A stretch of DNA of 64,000 nt from Paraburkholderia sp. D15 (lineage in GTDB: Bacteria; Pseudomonadota; Gammaproteobacteria; Burkholderiales; Burkholderiaceae). A model generated the notes under the pieces. The model worked only from the letters and a program-made list of their open reading frames with translations, made no database searches and had not been told where the DNA came from. Positions 31,516-39,338 of the stretch are shown here, one piece after another. Position numbers and translations under genes: made by a program. The stretch is taken from positions 1,488,001 to 1,552,000 of the forward strand of contig NZ_CP110396.1 of assembly GCF_029910215.1 (NCBI RefSeq). Direction: 5' to 3'. Each line of letters opens with the position of its first letter. Within the stretch, counting starts at the first letter, position 1.

Positions 31516-31862
31516 CGACAGCACATCTCTATCTGCGCGGACGCGATTGCGGCGTCGCGGTGACGGTGGCAGACACCTCTCGTACGCGCATGCGGGGTCT
31601 ACTCGGCCGTGACCATTTGCCTTCCGGCGAAGCGTTGCTGATCAAGCGTTGCGGCGCCGTGCACACGTTTGGCATGCGCTTCGCTATCGATATCGTGTTT
31701 CTCGACCGGCATCAGCGCGTTGTCGCGATTCATCATGACGTGCCGAAGCGACGCGTGCTGTTCAACCTTCGCGCGAGACAGACGTTGGAGATGACGGCGG
31801 GTGGTGCGCGTCGACAGTCCTTGTCGGTCGGCGACTCGTTAGTTTTTGGGGCGGCCCAGTGA
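31512..31862 (+). CDS. DUF192 family protein
   Basis: A 116-residue DUF192 protein, recognised from RMRGLLGRDHLPSGEALLI, the HTFGMRFAIDIVFLD strand pair and the closing SLSVGDSLVF. The family is small, often secreted and of unknown biochemical role; this copy lacks a signal peptide. DUF192 genes are known neighbours of Tad genes. The GTG start overlaps the tadC stop and the stop overlaps the next GTG start, both by four bases. Confidence 0.88.
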   Translation: MTTAHLYLRGRDCGVAVTVADTSRTRMRGLLGRDHLPSGEALLIKRCGAVHTFGMRFAIDIVFLDRHQRVVAIHHDVPKRRVLFNLRARQTLEMTAGGARRQSLSVGDSLVFGAAQ

Positions 31863-32722
31863 TTTCTTCGTTTTTCAGGCAGCGCCACGCGCATCTACGT
31901 TGCACGGCGGCATACGAATATGATGTCAGACCTCAACGGCGTGTATTCCGTGCGCGCAAATGCCGGCAAGCGGGTCAGTCCATGGCGGAGTTCATCATCG
32001 TCGCGCCGGCGTTGTTGTTCGTCTGCTTCGGCATCTTGCAGTTCGTGCTGCTCTATCAGGCGAAGTCGACGCTGGACGTGGCAGTTCTTGAAGCGGCGCG
32101 CGAAGGCGCGGTCAACAACGGCTCGATGCAGGCGATGCGCAATGGTCTCGCTCGCGGGCTCGCACCAGTCTACGCGCGCCAGGCGAGTGCCGATGGCGTC
32201 AACAGCGCACTCGCCAAGGCCCAGACCGATGCCGCGAACTACAGTGTCATCACCGTGCTCAATCCCACCGCCGCTGCGATACGCGACTATGCACGCCCTC
32301 GCTATTACCCCGACACCGGCGCCAATTACACCGAGATCCCCAACGATTCGCTGATGTATCGCGATGCCACGGTCGCATCCGGCGCGACATCGGGCGTGAA
32401 CATACAAGATGCCAATCTTCTGAAAATCCACGTGCACTATTGCTACAACATGTATGTGCCGCTGGTGAACAAGGTCATCTACTACGCAACGAATGTGATT
32501 GGCAGTATCGGCACCATGGGCATTCTGACCCGCGAGCCCGCGAATCAGGACCCGTACGGCAAACCGCAGAACGGCGACGCGCTGTGTAAAACGCAACTGA
32601 AGGACGGTGTGGCGACGGGTCGCTGGCCCATCTCGCTCGATTCGGAGGCCATGGTGCGCATGCAGTCGCCGCTGCGGGTGTCCGCGTTGAACGATTCGCC
32701 GAATCCGACAGGCGAGCGATGA
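31859..32722 (+). CDS. tadE: TadE-type pseudopilin
   Basis: A 287-residue TadE-like protein. A long basic leader (about 39 residues) ends AGQSMAEFIIVAPALLFVCFGILQFVLL, matching the TadE G-x-x-x-x-E-F processing site and helix, followed by the family motif AKSTLDVAVLEAAREGAV. The rest is periplasmic and exposed. The GTG start overlaps the DUF192 stop, and the stop overlaps the transglycosylase start by four bases. The long N-terminus may mean that a downstream start is used, but no good ATG lies closer. Confidence 0.85.
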   Translation: MISSFFRQRHAHLRCTAAYEYDVRPQRRVFRARKCRQAGQSMAEFIIVAPALLFVCFGILQFVLLYQAKSTLDVAVLEAAREGAVNNGSMQAMRNGLARGLAPVYARQASADGVNSALAKAQTDAANYSVITVLNPTAAAIRDYARPRYYPDTGANYTEIPNDSLMYRDATVASGATSGVNIQDANLLKIHVHYCYNMYVPLVNKVIYYATNVIGSIGTMGILTREPANQDPYGKPQNGDALCKTQLKDGVATGRWPISLDSEAMVRMQSPLRVSALNDSPNPTGER

Positions 32723-33537
32723 ACCGCCGCTGCATGATGCACGCGTTGCGGTTCGCGGGACTGCTTGCCGGAAGCATCGTGGCATACCCGTCTCTCGCCG
32801 AAGCTGCTGATGCACAGCATTCGCACGCTCCCCGAACGGATGGCGTAGTGATGTTGATTGGCGGGATGCGTGCCAACACCGACGTGGTAGAGGCGCACGG
32901 ACTTGAATCCGCATCAGCATCGGCATCGGCCGCGCTCGACGCGCCACCATCCATCTCAGTCGTCATTCAGCGCGACGGCACGCTCCCTACCGATTCAACA
33001 CGTCGATCGTCAAACGCCATTGCCGCACGAATCCTGGCGTTCGCACCCGCAATCGACGAAGCCGCCGCGCTCGCCGACGTGGACCGCGCACTGCTCATGG
33101 CGGTGATCGACGTAGAGTCCGCCGGCAATCCGCAAGCGGTGTCGCCTAAAGGCGCGACGGGATTGATGCAGTTGATGCCCGGCACGGGCGCGCGACACGG
33201 CGCGAACGATCTGTTCAACCCACGTCAGAACATTGCCGCGGGCGCACGTTATCTGAAAGCGCTGATTGGCCAGTTCGGCGACCTGGAGTTGGCGCTGGCC
33301 GCGTATAACGCCGGGGAAGGCGCAGTGCAGAAGTATGGCGGCCAGATACCGCCGTATGCCGAGACGATGAGCTATGTGCCCAAGGTCATGGCGCGTTACC
33401 GGTGGTATCGGAACGCCACGGCCTCGCCGAGCGCGGCGTCGATCGACGCGTCGAGCGACGCCAATGCATCGGCCACGCTGCGCATCAGCGCCGTGACCGT
33501 GCCGATCTCGCGACCGCGCGCAGCGGCTTCCAATTGA
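32719..33537 (+). CDS. Lytic transglycosylase (SLT domain)
   Basis: A 272-residue exported protein. A signal peptide (to about residue 30, PSLAEAA) and a 90-residue spacer precede an SLT lytic transglycosylase domain. The catalytic Glu133 lies in AVIDVESAGNPQAVS, followed by GATGLMQLMPGT, FNPRQNIAAGARYL and ALAAYNAGEGAV. It cleaves peptidoglycan glycan strands and would open a path for the Tad pilus, as dedicated transglycosylases do for other envelope machines. It ends the coupled pilus gene run. Its last 47 codons lie opposite the end of the convergent Hpt gene; the tail there (Ala/Ser-rich) is outside the enzyme fold. Confidence 0.92.
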   Translation: MNRRCMMHALRFAGLLAGSIVAYPSLAEAADAQHSHAPRTDGVVMLIGGMRANTDVVEAHGLESASASASAALDAPPSISVVIQRDGTLPTDSTRRSSNAIAARILAFAPAIDEAAALADVDRALLMAVIDVESAGNPQAVSPKGATGLMQLMPGTGARHGANDLFNPRQNIAAGARYLKALIGQFGDLELALAAYNAGEGAVQKYGGQIPPYAETMSYVPKVMARYRWYRNATASPSAASIDASSDANASATLRISAVTVPISRPRAAASN

Positions 33538-33785
33538 GTCAGCAACGCAATCAGTCCGTCGCATTCGAGCATGCGCGCCGAACCGGCGATGCGATGCGCG
33601 GCGCTGCTCACGCTATCCCATGTCGCCGCCGCGAACCCAGCGTGTAATTGAGCGAGCGCGGCCCGATTGGTTTCCACGATCAGCGCAAGAAGACGTCTCG
33701 CGCTGCAAGCGTCACCGCCGGTGAGCGCCAGCGCTTTCGCTTCGAGTCCGTACGCCATGCCGGAGGACATTGCAGAAGTCGTCAT
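33396..33785 (-). CDS. Hpt domain phosphotransfer protein (module 2)
   Basis: A 129-residue single-domain Hpt protein. The phosphoryl-accepting His64 is in SSAAHRIAGSARML, followed by the second helix (LIALLTQLEAAARG). It relays phosphate between a hybrid kinase, not present here, and a response regulator, most likely the one encoded 15 bases upstream. Its last 142 bases overlap the 3' end of the lytic transglycosylase gene on the opposite strand. The equivalent gene in module 1 is 8899-9324; that copy is longer at the N-terminus. Confidence 0.87.
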   Translation of the reverse strand: MTTSAMSSGMAYGLEAKALALTGGDACSARRLLALIVETNRAALAQLHAGFAAATWDSVSSAAHRIAGSARMLECDGLIALLTQLEAAARGREIGTVTALMRSVADALASLDASIDAALGEAVAFRYHR

Positions 33786-33800
33786 GTCGATGGCCCGGCG

Positions 33801-34442
33801 TCAGTTCGTGGAAGCGATCCGGCAGCGACGCGCGAGATCGATCAACTCGACCAACGATTTCACACCGAGCTTGTGCATGACACGCGTCTTGTGACTACTC
33901 ACGGTTTTATTGCTGATGAACAGCGCGTCACCAATGGCTTTATTCGACATGCCCTTCGCGAGCATCTGGAGAATCACCAGTTCCTTATCCGACAGCAACC
34001 CGATTCTGCCTTGCTCGCCACCCGCATCGGCGGGAACCGCGATGCCCGCGCCGCTCGACGTGACCGGAAAAACCGTATAGCCGGCCAGCACCGCCTCGAC
34101 GCCCCGCATGATTTCCCGCATGTCCTGCGATTTGCCGACGAAGCCGTGCACGCCCGAACGCATCGCGCGCGGTGCGAAGGTAGCAGGATCGTGGCCGGAC
34201 AGCACCAGCAAACGGATCGGCGGATGCGCAAGCTTGAGGCGCGGAATCACGTCCAATCCGCTGATTCGCGGAATATCGAGGTCGAGAATCGCCAGTTCCG
34301 GCGTATGCTGCCGGGCTAGTTCGACAGCGGTTTGTCCATTGTCGGCTTCGACAATTTCCTCAATACCCAGTAGCTGCGTGAGTTGCATTTTGATGATCAT
34401 CCGGAACGCCGGATGATCGTCGATCACCAGAATAGTCGACAT
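33801..34442 (-). CDS. LuxR/NarL-type response regulator (module 2)
   Basis: A 213-residue response regulator. The receiver domain has DDHP, phospho-acceptor Asp54 (AILDLDIPR), LVLSGHD and the Lys in GFVGKS. After a Gly/Ala-rich linker comes the LuxR-type DNA-binding domain (LSDKELVILQMLAKGMSNK, NKTVSSHKTRVMHKLG). ATG 34442 is chosen because AAGGAAGAG precedes it and the protein starts MSTILVIDDHP. It lies 43 bases after the lipoprotein gene and 15 bases before the Hpt gene on the same strand. It is a paralogue of the regulator at 9481-10089; both are probable regulators of the pilus or adhesin genes they flank. Confidence 0.93.
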   Translation of the reverse strand: MSTILVIDDHPAFRMIIKMQLTQLLGIEEIVEADNGQTAVELARQHTPELAILDLDIPRISGLDVIPRLKLAHPPIRLLVLSGHDPATFAPRAMRSGVHGFVGKSQDMREIMRGVEAVLAGYTVFPVTSSGAGIAVPADAGGEQGRIGLLSDKELVILQMLAKGMSNKAIGDALFISNKTVSSHKTRVMHKLGVKSLVELIDLARRCRIASTN

Positions 34443-34485
34443 GATTTCTCTTCCTTTAAAGAACTTCCCCGACACCGCTTAACGG

Positions 34486-35550
34486 CTATGACCGCGCGAC
34501 ACCACGTTCTATTTCGACGCGGCGGTTCGGCGCGAGGCAACGCACCAAGGCATCGCGTTGGGTTTGCGCGCACGCCACCAGCGGACTGGCGCTGCCACGG
34601 CCTTCGGCATCGATCGGCCATGTCACGCCGCGCGTGCGCAGGTATCGCGCGACGGCTTGCGCGCGCGACAAGGACAATCGCTGGTTGTAGGCAGGCGTAC
34701 CGATGCGGTCGGCGTAGCCGACGATCTTGAGTGTCGGGACGGTTGATGTACGCTTGACGCTTATCGCCAAAGCATCGAGTTGGCGCTTTCCAGCCGATGA
34801 AATAGCGGCGCTGTTGAAACGGAACAACGAGTCGGCGCGCAGCGTGAGGGTCTGCGGCGACTCGCGTGAAGAGGTGATCGCCGGCGCCGCCGTAGCACTC
34901 GCCGCGGCCTGCTGGCATTGCAACGTTATTTGCGCCGACCGGATCAGCTTTGCCTTGATCTCAGGTAAGCGCTGCTCTGCTTTGGAGAAGCTACGGAGCC
35001 ATGCATCGTGTCCGGTCTGCATGAGTTCGACTTCGGCGCAAGCAAGCGGCGCCTGCGCTTCCTGACATTGCGCGAGCAACGGATCCGCCTTGATGGTGCC
35101 GACAATCTTCCACAAATCAGGGCGCACCGTCGACACCGTGCGCAATGCCGGATTCGCGGCCGACATCGCCACGCCACGTTCCAGCCCGATCGTCAGGCTC
35201 GCTGCCTGGCCGATCGCTTCCTCGACGAAACCCCAGCCATCATGTGCGTGTTGCGCCTGTTGCGCGGCGCTCAGCCAGCATTGCGCTTTCGCGCGAAAGT
35301 ACTCGTTTTTGTCGACAGGAATCCGGTCGAGTCGCGCCTGAAGCGACGTGACCGCCGCCCGACTATCGGCGATCGTTGCGTAGGCATCGACCCATGCAGC
35401 GTTCGCCGCGCCCGCTGCTTCGTCCTGCGTGGCGCCGACACCGGTCTGCAACACCGAGGCGTCTTCGATACCCAGCCGCTCGTGGGCGGCACGGTCCGCG
35501 CAACCCGTCAAGGTCAGCGCGAACGCAAGCATCGTTAGCTGGAATTTCAT
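34486..35550 (-). CDS. OmpA-family lipoprotein (module 2)
   Basis: A 354-residue lipoprotein with lipobox LTLTGC (Cys17), a helical middle domain (QCWLSAAQQAQHAHDGWGF, AQCQEAQAPLACAEVEL) and a C-terminal OmpA-like domain (FRFNSAAISSAGKRQL, VGYADRIGTPAYN, CLAPNRRVEIE). It should bind peptidoglycan from the outer membrane. It shares order and many specific motifs with the lipoprotein at 10327-11475 but lacks that protein's Gln/Pro tail. The 154-bp upstream gap must hold the promoter for this lipoprotein-regulator-Hpt unit. It is divergent from nothing and is back to back with the end of the ABC transporter operon. Confidence 0.9.
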   Translation of the reverse strand: MKFQLTMLAFALTLTGCADRAAHERLGIEDASVLQTGVGATQDEAAGAANAAWVDAYATIADSRAAVTSLQARLDRIPVDKNEYFRAKAQCWLSAAQQAQHAHDGWGFVEEAIGQAASLTIGLERGVAMSAANPALRTVSTVRPDLWKIVGTIKADPLLAQCQEAQAPLACAEVELMQTGHDAWLRSFSKAEQRLPEIKAKLIRSAQITLQCQQAAASATAAPAITSSRESPQTLTLRADSLFRFNSAAISSAGKRQLDALAISVKRTSTVPTLKIVGYADRIGTPAYNQRLSLSRAQAVARYLRTRGVTWPIDAEGRGSASPLVACAQTQRDALVRCLAPNRRVEIERGVARS

Positions 35551-35704
35551 TGACTGTCTGCGTCGAGCGCATCTGGCTAAAGAGGGCTCAGAGTATGACC
35601 AGCCACAGACACCCGGGGAATGGGAACAATCTTAGAAACGGATTGGAACTTTGCAGAATGTAAGGAACCTTAAGTATCTGATCCTACAGCTAAGGTAATC
35701 AATC

Positions 35705-36544
35705 TCACGCCTTCACGGCGCGCGCCGCATTGCGGCCTCTCAGCCATTCAAGCGACAGCAGCAGTCCCGTCGAAAAGATAATCAGGATCGTCGCCAGCGC
35801 GGCGATGGTCGGGCTGATGTTCTCGCGGATGCCGGTGAACATCTGGCGTGGCAGCGTGGTTTGATCCGCGCCGGCGAGGAACAGCGTGACGACGACTTCG
35901 TCGAACGAAGTCGCGAAGGCGAACAGCGCACCCGAGATAACCCCAGGCGCGATCACCGGCAGCGTAATGCGGAAGAAGGTCTTCACCGGATTCGCGCCGA
36001 GCGAGAGACTCGCGCGCACGAGGTTGTAGTTGAATCCCTGCAACGTCGCCGCAACCGTGGTCACGACGAACGGTACGCCGAGGGACGCGTGCGCGAGAAT
36101 CAGCCCGATATACGTATTGGCCAGACCGAGCGGCGCAAAGAACAGGTACATGCCGACGCCGACCACCACCACGGGCACGATCATCGGCGAGATCAGGATG
36201 GCCATCAGCAGGCCCTTGCCGCGGAAATTCGCCTTGGTGAGGCCGATCGCCGCGAGCGTGCCGAGCACAGTTGCCACGATGGTCGCCGACGGCGCGACGA
36301 TGAAGCTGTTCTTCGCGGCCATGCGCCATTCGTCCGAGGCGATCAGGTTCTGATACCAGCGCAGCGACCAGCCGGGAATCGGATACACCAGAAACGTACT
36401 CGACGAAAACGACAGCGGCACGATCGCGAGCACCGGCAGAATCAGATACAGCAGGGTCAGCACGGCCAGCGCGCGCAGAGCGAAATACCATACACGCTCG
36501 ACCATCGACGTATGCGGCGCGAACATGGGCTTGGCAAGTTTCAT
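35705..36544 (-). CDS. Polyamine-type ABC transporter permease (PotC-like)
   Basis: A 279-residue inner-membrane permease with six predicted helices and the EAA-type cytoplasmic loop (VRASLSLGANPVKTFFRITLP) that docks to the ATPase. Closest in pattern to PotC/YdcV permeases of spermidine/putrescine importers. GGAG lies 9 bases before ATG 36544. It is the last gene of the operon ATPase, binding protein, permease 1, permease 2, with 15 bases to the upstream permease gene. The substrate cannot be fixed from sequence; polyamines or related amino compounds are likely. Confidence 0.88.
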   Translation of the reverse strand: MKLAKPMFAPHTSMVERVWYFALRALAVLTLLYLILPVLAIVPLSFSSSTFLVYPIPGWSLRWYQNLIASDEWRMAAKNSFIVAPSATIVATVLGTLAAIGLTKANFRGKGLLMAILISPMIVPVVVVGVGMYLFFAPLGLANTYIGLILAHASLGVPFVVTTVAATLQGFNYNLVRASLSLGANPVKTFFRITLPVIAPGVISGALFAFATSFDEVVVTLFLAGADQTTLPRQMFTGIRENISPTIAALATILIIFSTGLLLSLEWLRGRNAARAVKA

Positions 36545-36559
36545 CGCAATGGTCTCCGG

Positions 36560-37837
36560 TCAGCCGAGGCTCAACGACGAACGCGTGAAGCGTCCGTAGA
36601 TCACGTACAGCACGAGCGTCGCGGCGAGCAGCAGTCCACCGAGCGCGCACGCCATGCCCCAATTGATCGTCACGTTGGTGAAATACGCGACGTAGTAGCT
36701 GACCATCTGATCGCCGGGACCACCGAGCAGGGCTGGCGTGATGTAGTAGCCGATCGCGAGAATGAACACGAGCAATGCGCCCGCGCCGATGCCGGGATAG
36801 GTTTGCGGCACATACACGCGCCAGAACGCGGCGAACGGATGGCTACCAAGCGACACCGCCGCACGCTGATAGGTCGGCGGAATCGACTTCATCACGCTGT
36901 AGAGCGGCAGGATCATGAACGGCAGCAGGATGTGCGTCATCGAAATGTAGACGCCGGTGCGATTGAACAGCAGCGCGAGCGGGTCGTGAATCAGGCCGCT
37001 CGCCATCAGCGCCTTATTGACGAGCCCTTCGCTTTGCAGGATCACGATCCACGCCGCCACGCGCACGAGGATCGACGTCCAGAACGGGATCAGCACGAGA
37101 ATCATCACGAGATTCGCGCGGCGTTCGGGCAGCGTCGAAATCCAGTAGGCGAGCGGATAGCCGAGCAGTAGCGCGAAGAAGGTGACGGCCGCGCCGATCA
37201 CGAAGGTGCGGCTGAACACGGCGAGATAGATCTGCTGATCGGGATCGGTCGGGACGATGTGGCCGAACGCATCCTGTTTGTGATCGAGCGAGGCGAGCAG
37301 ATAGAACGGCGAGTAGACGCCGGCATTCTTCGCGATGGCTTGCCAGTAGGTGATGTCGTTCCAGCGCTCGTCGAGTTCGACGAATTTCGCGTGAACCTGG
37401 GCGGGCGTGAGTTGCAGCGGCTTGTTGTTGTCGTCGACGAACGGCATGGCGCGCGCGGACTTCGCAACGAGCGAGCGATAGCCGGGAATTTCCACGTTGA
37501 GGCGACGCGCGAGTGCGCCCATGCCGTCGCCGTCGGCGACGGCCGTTAAGTCAGTGGCGAGCGCGGCGAAGGCGGCGTCGGGCGGTGGCGTTTTGCGGTC
37601 CCAGCCGTTGAGTGCGCCGAGCGTATGCGGCAGTGCGCCGACCACTTCGGGATTTTGCGCGGCGCGGGTCAGGAGCGCGCCGATCGGCACGACGAAGATG
37701 AGTAGCAGAAAAATCGCGAGCGGGGCGATCAATAGCAGGGCCATGGCCCGCTTTTTCGATTCCGCGGCTTTCAGTTCACGCTTGAGCCGGCCGCTTGCGT
37801 CGGGCTTCGAATCGGCGGCGATCATCATCGTAGTCAC
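36560..37837 (-). CDS. Polyamine-type ABC transporter permease (PotB-like) with large periplasmic insert
   Basis: A 425-residue permease, well over the usual 280-320. After the first membrane helix (about residues 33-55) there are about 145 extra residues outside the membrane (NPEVVGALPHTLGALNGWD onward, to about residue 195) before the core helices and the EAA loop (YQRAAVSLGSHPFAAFWRVYVP). The insert is mostly helical and polar. Similar inserts occur in some proteobacterial PotB homologues. The GTG start at 37837 has AGGAG six bases upstream. A hairpin repeat array of about 200 bases separates it from the upstream binding-protein gene. Confidence 0.88.
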   Translation of the reverse strand: MTTMMIAADSKPDASGRLKRELKAAESKKRAMALLLIAPLAIFLLLIFVVPIGALLTRAAQNPEVVGALPHTLGALNGWDRKTPPPDAAFAALATDLTAVADGDGMGALARRLNVEIPGYRSLVAKSARAMPFVDDNNKPLQLTPAQVHAKFVELDERWNDITYWQAIAKNAGVYSPFYLLASLDHKQDAFGHIVPTDPDQQIYLAVFSRTFVIGAAVTFFALLLGYPLAYWISTLPERRANLVMILVLIPFWTSILVRVAAWIVILQSEGLVNKALMASGLIHDPLALLFNRTGVYISMTHILLPFMILPLYSVMKSIPPTYQRAAVSLGSHPFAAFWRVYVPQTYPGIGAGALLVFILAIGYYITPALLGGPGDQMVSYYVAYFTNVTINWGMACALGGLLLAATLVLYVIYGRFTRSSLSLG

Positions 37838-37850
37838 ACGTGTCTCCTGT

Positions 37851-38055
37851 GTCGATGAGAGTTAGCGCTTTAGCGCTTACTCTCATCCCATGCCACACCG
37901 TGGCGTCGATGAGAGTTAGCGCTTTAGCGCTTACTCTCATCCCATGCCACATCGTGGCGTCGACCAGTTAGCGCTTTAGCGCTTACTCTGGTCCCATGCC
38001 ACACCGTGGCGTCGACCAGAGTTAGCGCTTCAGCGCTACTCTCATCCCATGCCAC
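37851..38055 (-). repeat. Tandem double-hairpin repeats between binding-protein and permease genes
   Basis: Four head-to-tail units of 54, 54, 52 and about 45 bases start at 37851, 37905, 37959 and 38011. Each has a large inverted repeat around AGCGCTttAGCGCT with arms such as GATGAGAGTTAGCGCT, and (in the first three) a small GCCAC-NNN-GTGGC hairpin. In unit 3 the outer arm changes from GATGAG/CTCATC to GACCAG/CTGGTC, a paired change that keeps the stem. In unit 4 only the left arm has the new form. Within the mRNA the array would lie between a periplasmic binding-protein gene and a permease gene, where stem-loops commonly protect the upstream message and lower downstream expression. Confidence 0.88.
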
Positions 38056-38120
38056 AAAGCAGCATTGCATACACCCATACAACGCGGCCCCTTCATCACC
38101 AAGGCCGCGCCCTCACCCCT

Positions 38121-39170
38121 TTACTTCGAAGCCCACGACGAGAACCGCTGCTCCAGTTCATCCCCGTGATCGGTCCAGAACGCCAGGTTCTGCAGCACCG
38201 CATTCTTTCCATTCGCCGGCGAGTTCGGCAAATTAGCCAGCGTCTTCGGATCGAGCGCCTTGATCGCCGCCGTGTTCACCGGCCCATAAGCGATGTTGTG
38301 CGCGTAATCCTGCTGCGGCTTCGACGAAATCGAATAGGCAATGTACTTCTCGGCCAGCGCCTTGTTCGGCGTGCCCTTCGGAATCGCCCAATAATCAAGG
38401 TCGTAAATGCTGCCGTTCCACACCACCTTCAGGTTCTTGCCTTCACGCTGCGCGGCATCGATCCGTCCGTTGTACGCGGTGGACATCACCACGTCGCCCG
38501 CCACCAGGAATTGCGGCGGCTGCGCGCCCGCTTCCCACCACTGGATATTCGGCTTCAACTCGTCGAGCTTCCTGAACGCGCGATCCTGACCTTCCTTGGT
38601 CGCCAGTACTTTGTAGACGTCCTTCGGCGGCACGCCATCGGCCATCAACGCGAATTCGAGGTTGTAGCGCGCGCCCTTGCGCATTGCGCGCTTGCCCGGG
38701 AATTTCTTCACGTCCCAGAAGTCGGCCCAGCCGGTCGGCGCGGTCTTTAGCTTGTCGGCGTTGTAGGCGAGTGCCGTCGACCACACGAAGAAACCGACAC
38801 CGCACGTTTGCGGCGCTTCGGGAATCAGATCGGACTTCTTGCCGAGCTTCGACCAGTCGAGCTTCTCGTACAGACCTTCATCGCAACCACGGCCAATGTC
38901 GCCCGACTCGACTTCCACCACATCCCAGTTCACATGTTTGGCTTCGACCATGGCCTTCACCTTGGCCTGCTCGCCGTTGTATTCGACGGCGGTCACTTTA
39001 TTGCTCGTCTGCGATTCGAACGGTTGATTGAAGGCAAGCTTTTGCGCGTCGCCATTCGCACCGCCGAAATTCACGACGGTCAGTTCGGCGGCATTGACTT
39101 GCGCGGCGCCCAGCGCGAGCGCGACAGCACCGACAGCGACGGCGCAGCGCGATTTCACGATCTTGCTCAT
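38121..39170 (-). CDS. Polyamine-type ABC transporter substrate-binding protein (PotD/YdcS-like)
   Basis: A 349-residue periplasmic binding protein. A signal peptide (to about residue 27, AAQVNAAEL) precedes a PotD-like fold with LTVVNFGGANGDAQ, WDVVEVESGDIGRGCDEGLYEKLD and the STAYNGRIDAAQREGKNLKVVWNG region, whose acidic and aromatic residues line the ligand cleft in this family. It captures the substrate for the two permeases downstream. It is the second gene of the operon, 168 bases after the ATPase gene. Confidence 0.9.
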   Translation of the reverse strand: MSKIVKSRCAVAVGAVALALGAAQVNAAELTVVNFGGANGDAQKLAFNQPFESQTSNKVTAVEYNGEQAKVKAMVEAKHVNWDVVEVESGDIGRGCDEGLYEKLDWSKLGKKSDLIPEAPQTCGVGFFVWSTALAYNADKLKTAPTGWADFWDVKKFPGKRAMRKGARYNLEFALMADGVPPKDVYKVLATKEGQDRAFRKLDELKPNIQWWEAGAQPPQFLVAGDVVMSTAYNGRIDAAQREGKNLKVVWNGSIYDLDYWAIPKGTPNKALAEKYIAYSISSKPQQDYAHNIAYGPVNTAAIKALDPKTLANLPNSPANGKNAVLQNLAFWTDHGDELEQRFSSWASK

Positions 39171-39338
39171 GGTGTGATGCTCTCCTTGGTGGTGTACTTC
39201 AAGCTAAGTACGATGCGGCTTTGTTATGTGCTGCTGGAAAACCTGCGTGAAGCCAAACGCGTTGCACGTTCGGCGTACTGGCTTAACTGAATGCGGTGTC
39301 TGTTTAAATAAATGGAATGCGCCGCTTGCCTGACTGGA

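Noticed and set aside
35861..37171. 436-codon plus-strand frame across the two permease genes
   Set aside because: Very high Arg/His/Gln content, no membrane segments or domains; the minus strand encodes two clear permeases.
37851..38055. Regularly spaced repeats considered as a CRISPR array
   Set aside because: Units are contiguous and nearly identical over their whole length, so there are no unique spacers, and no cas gene is nearby.
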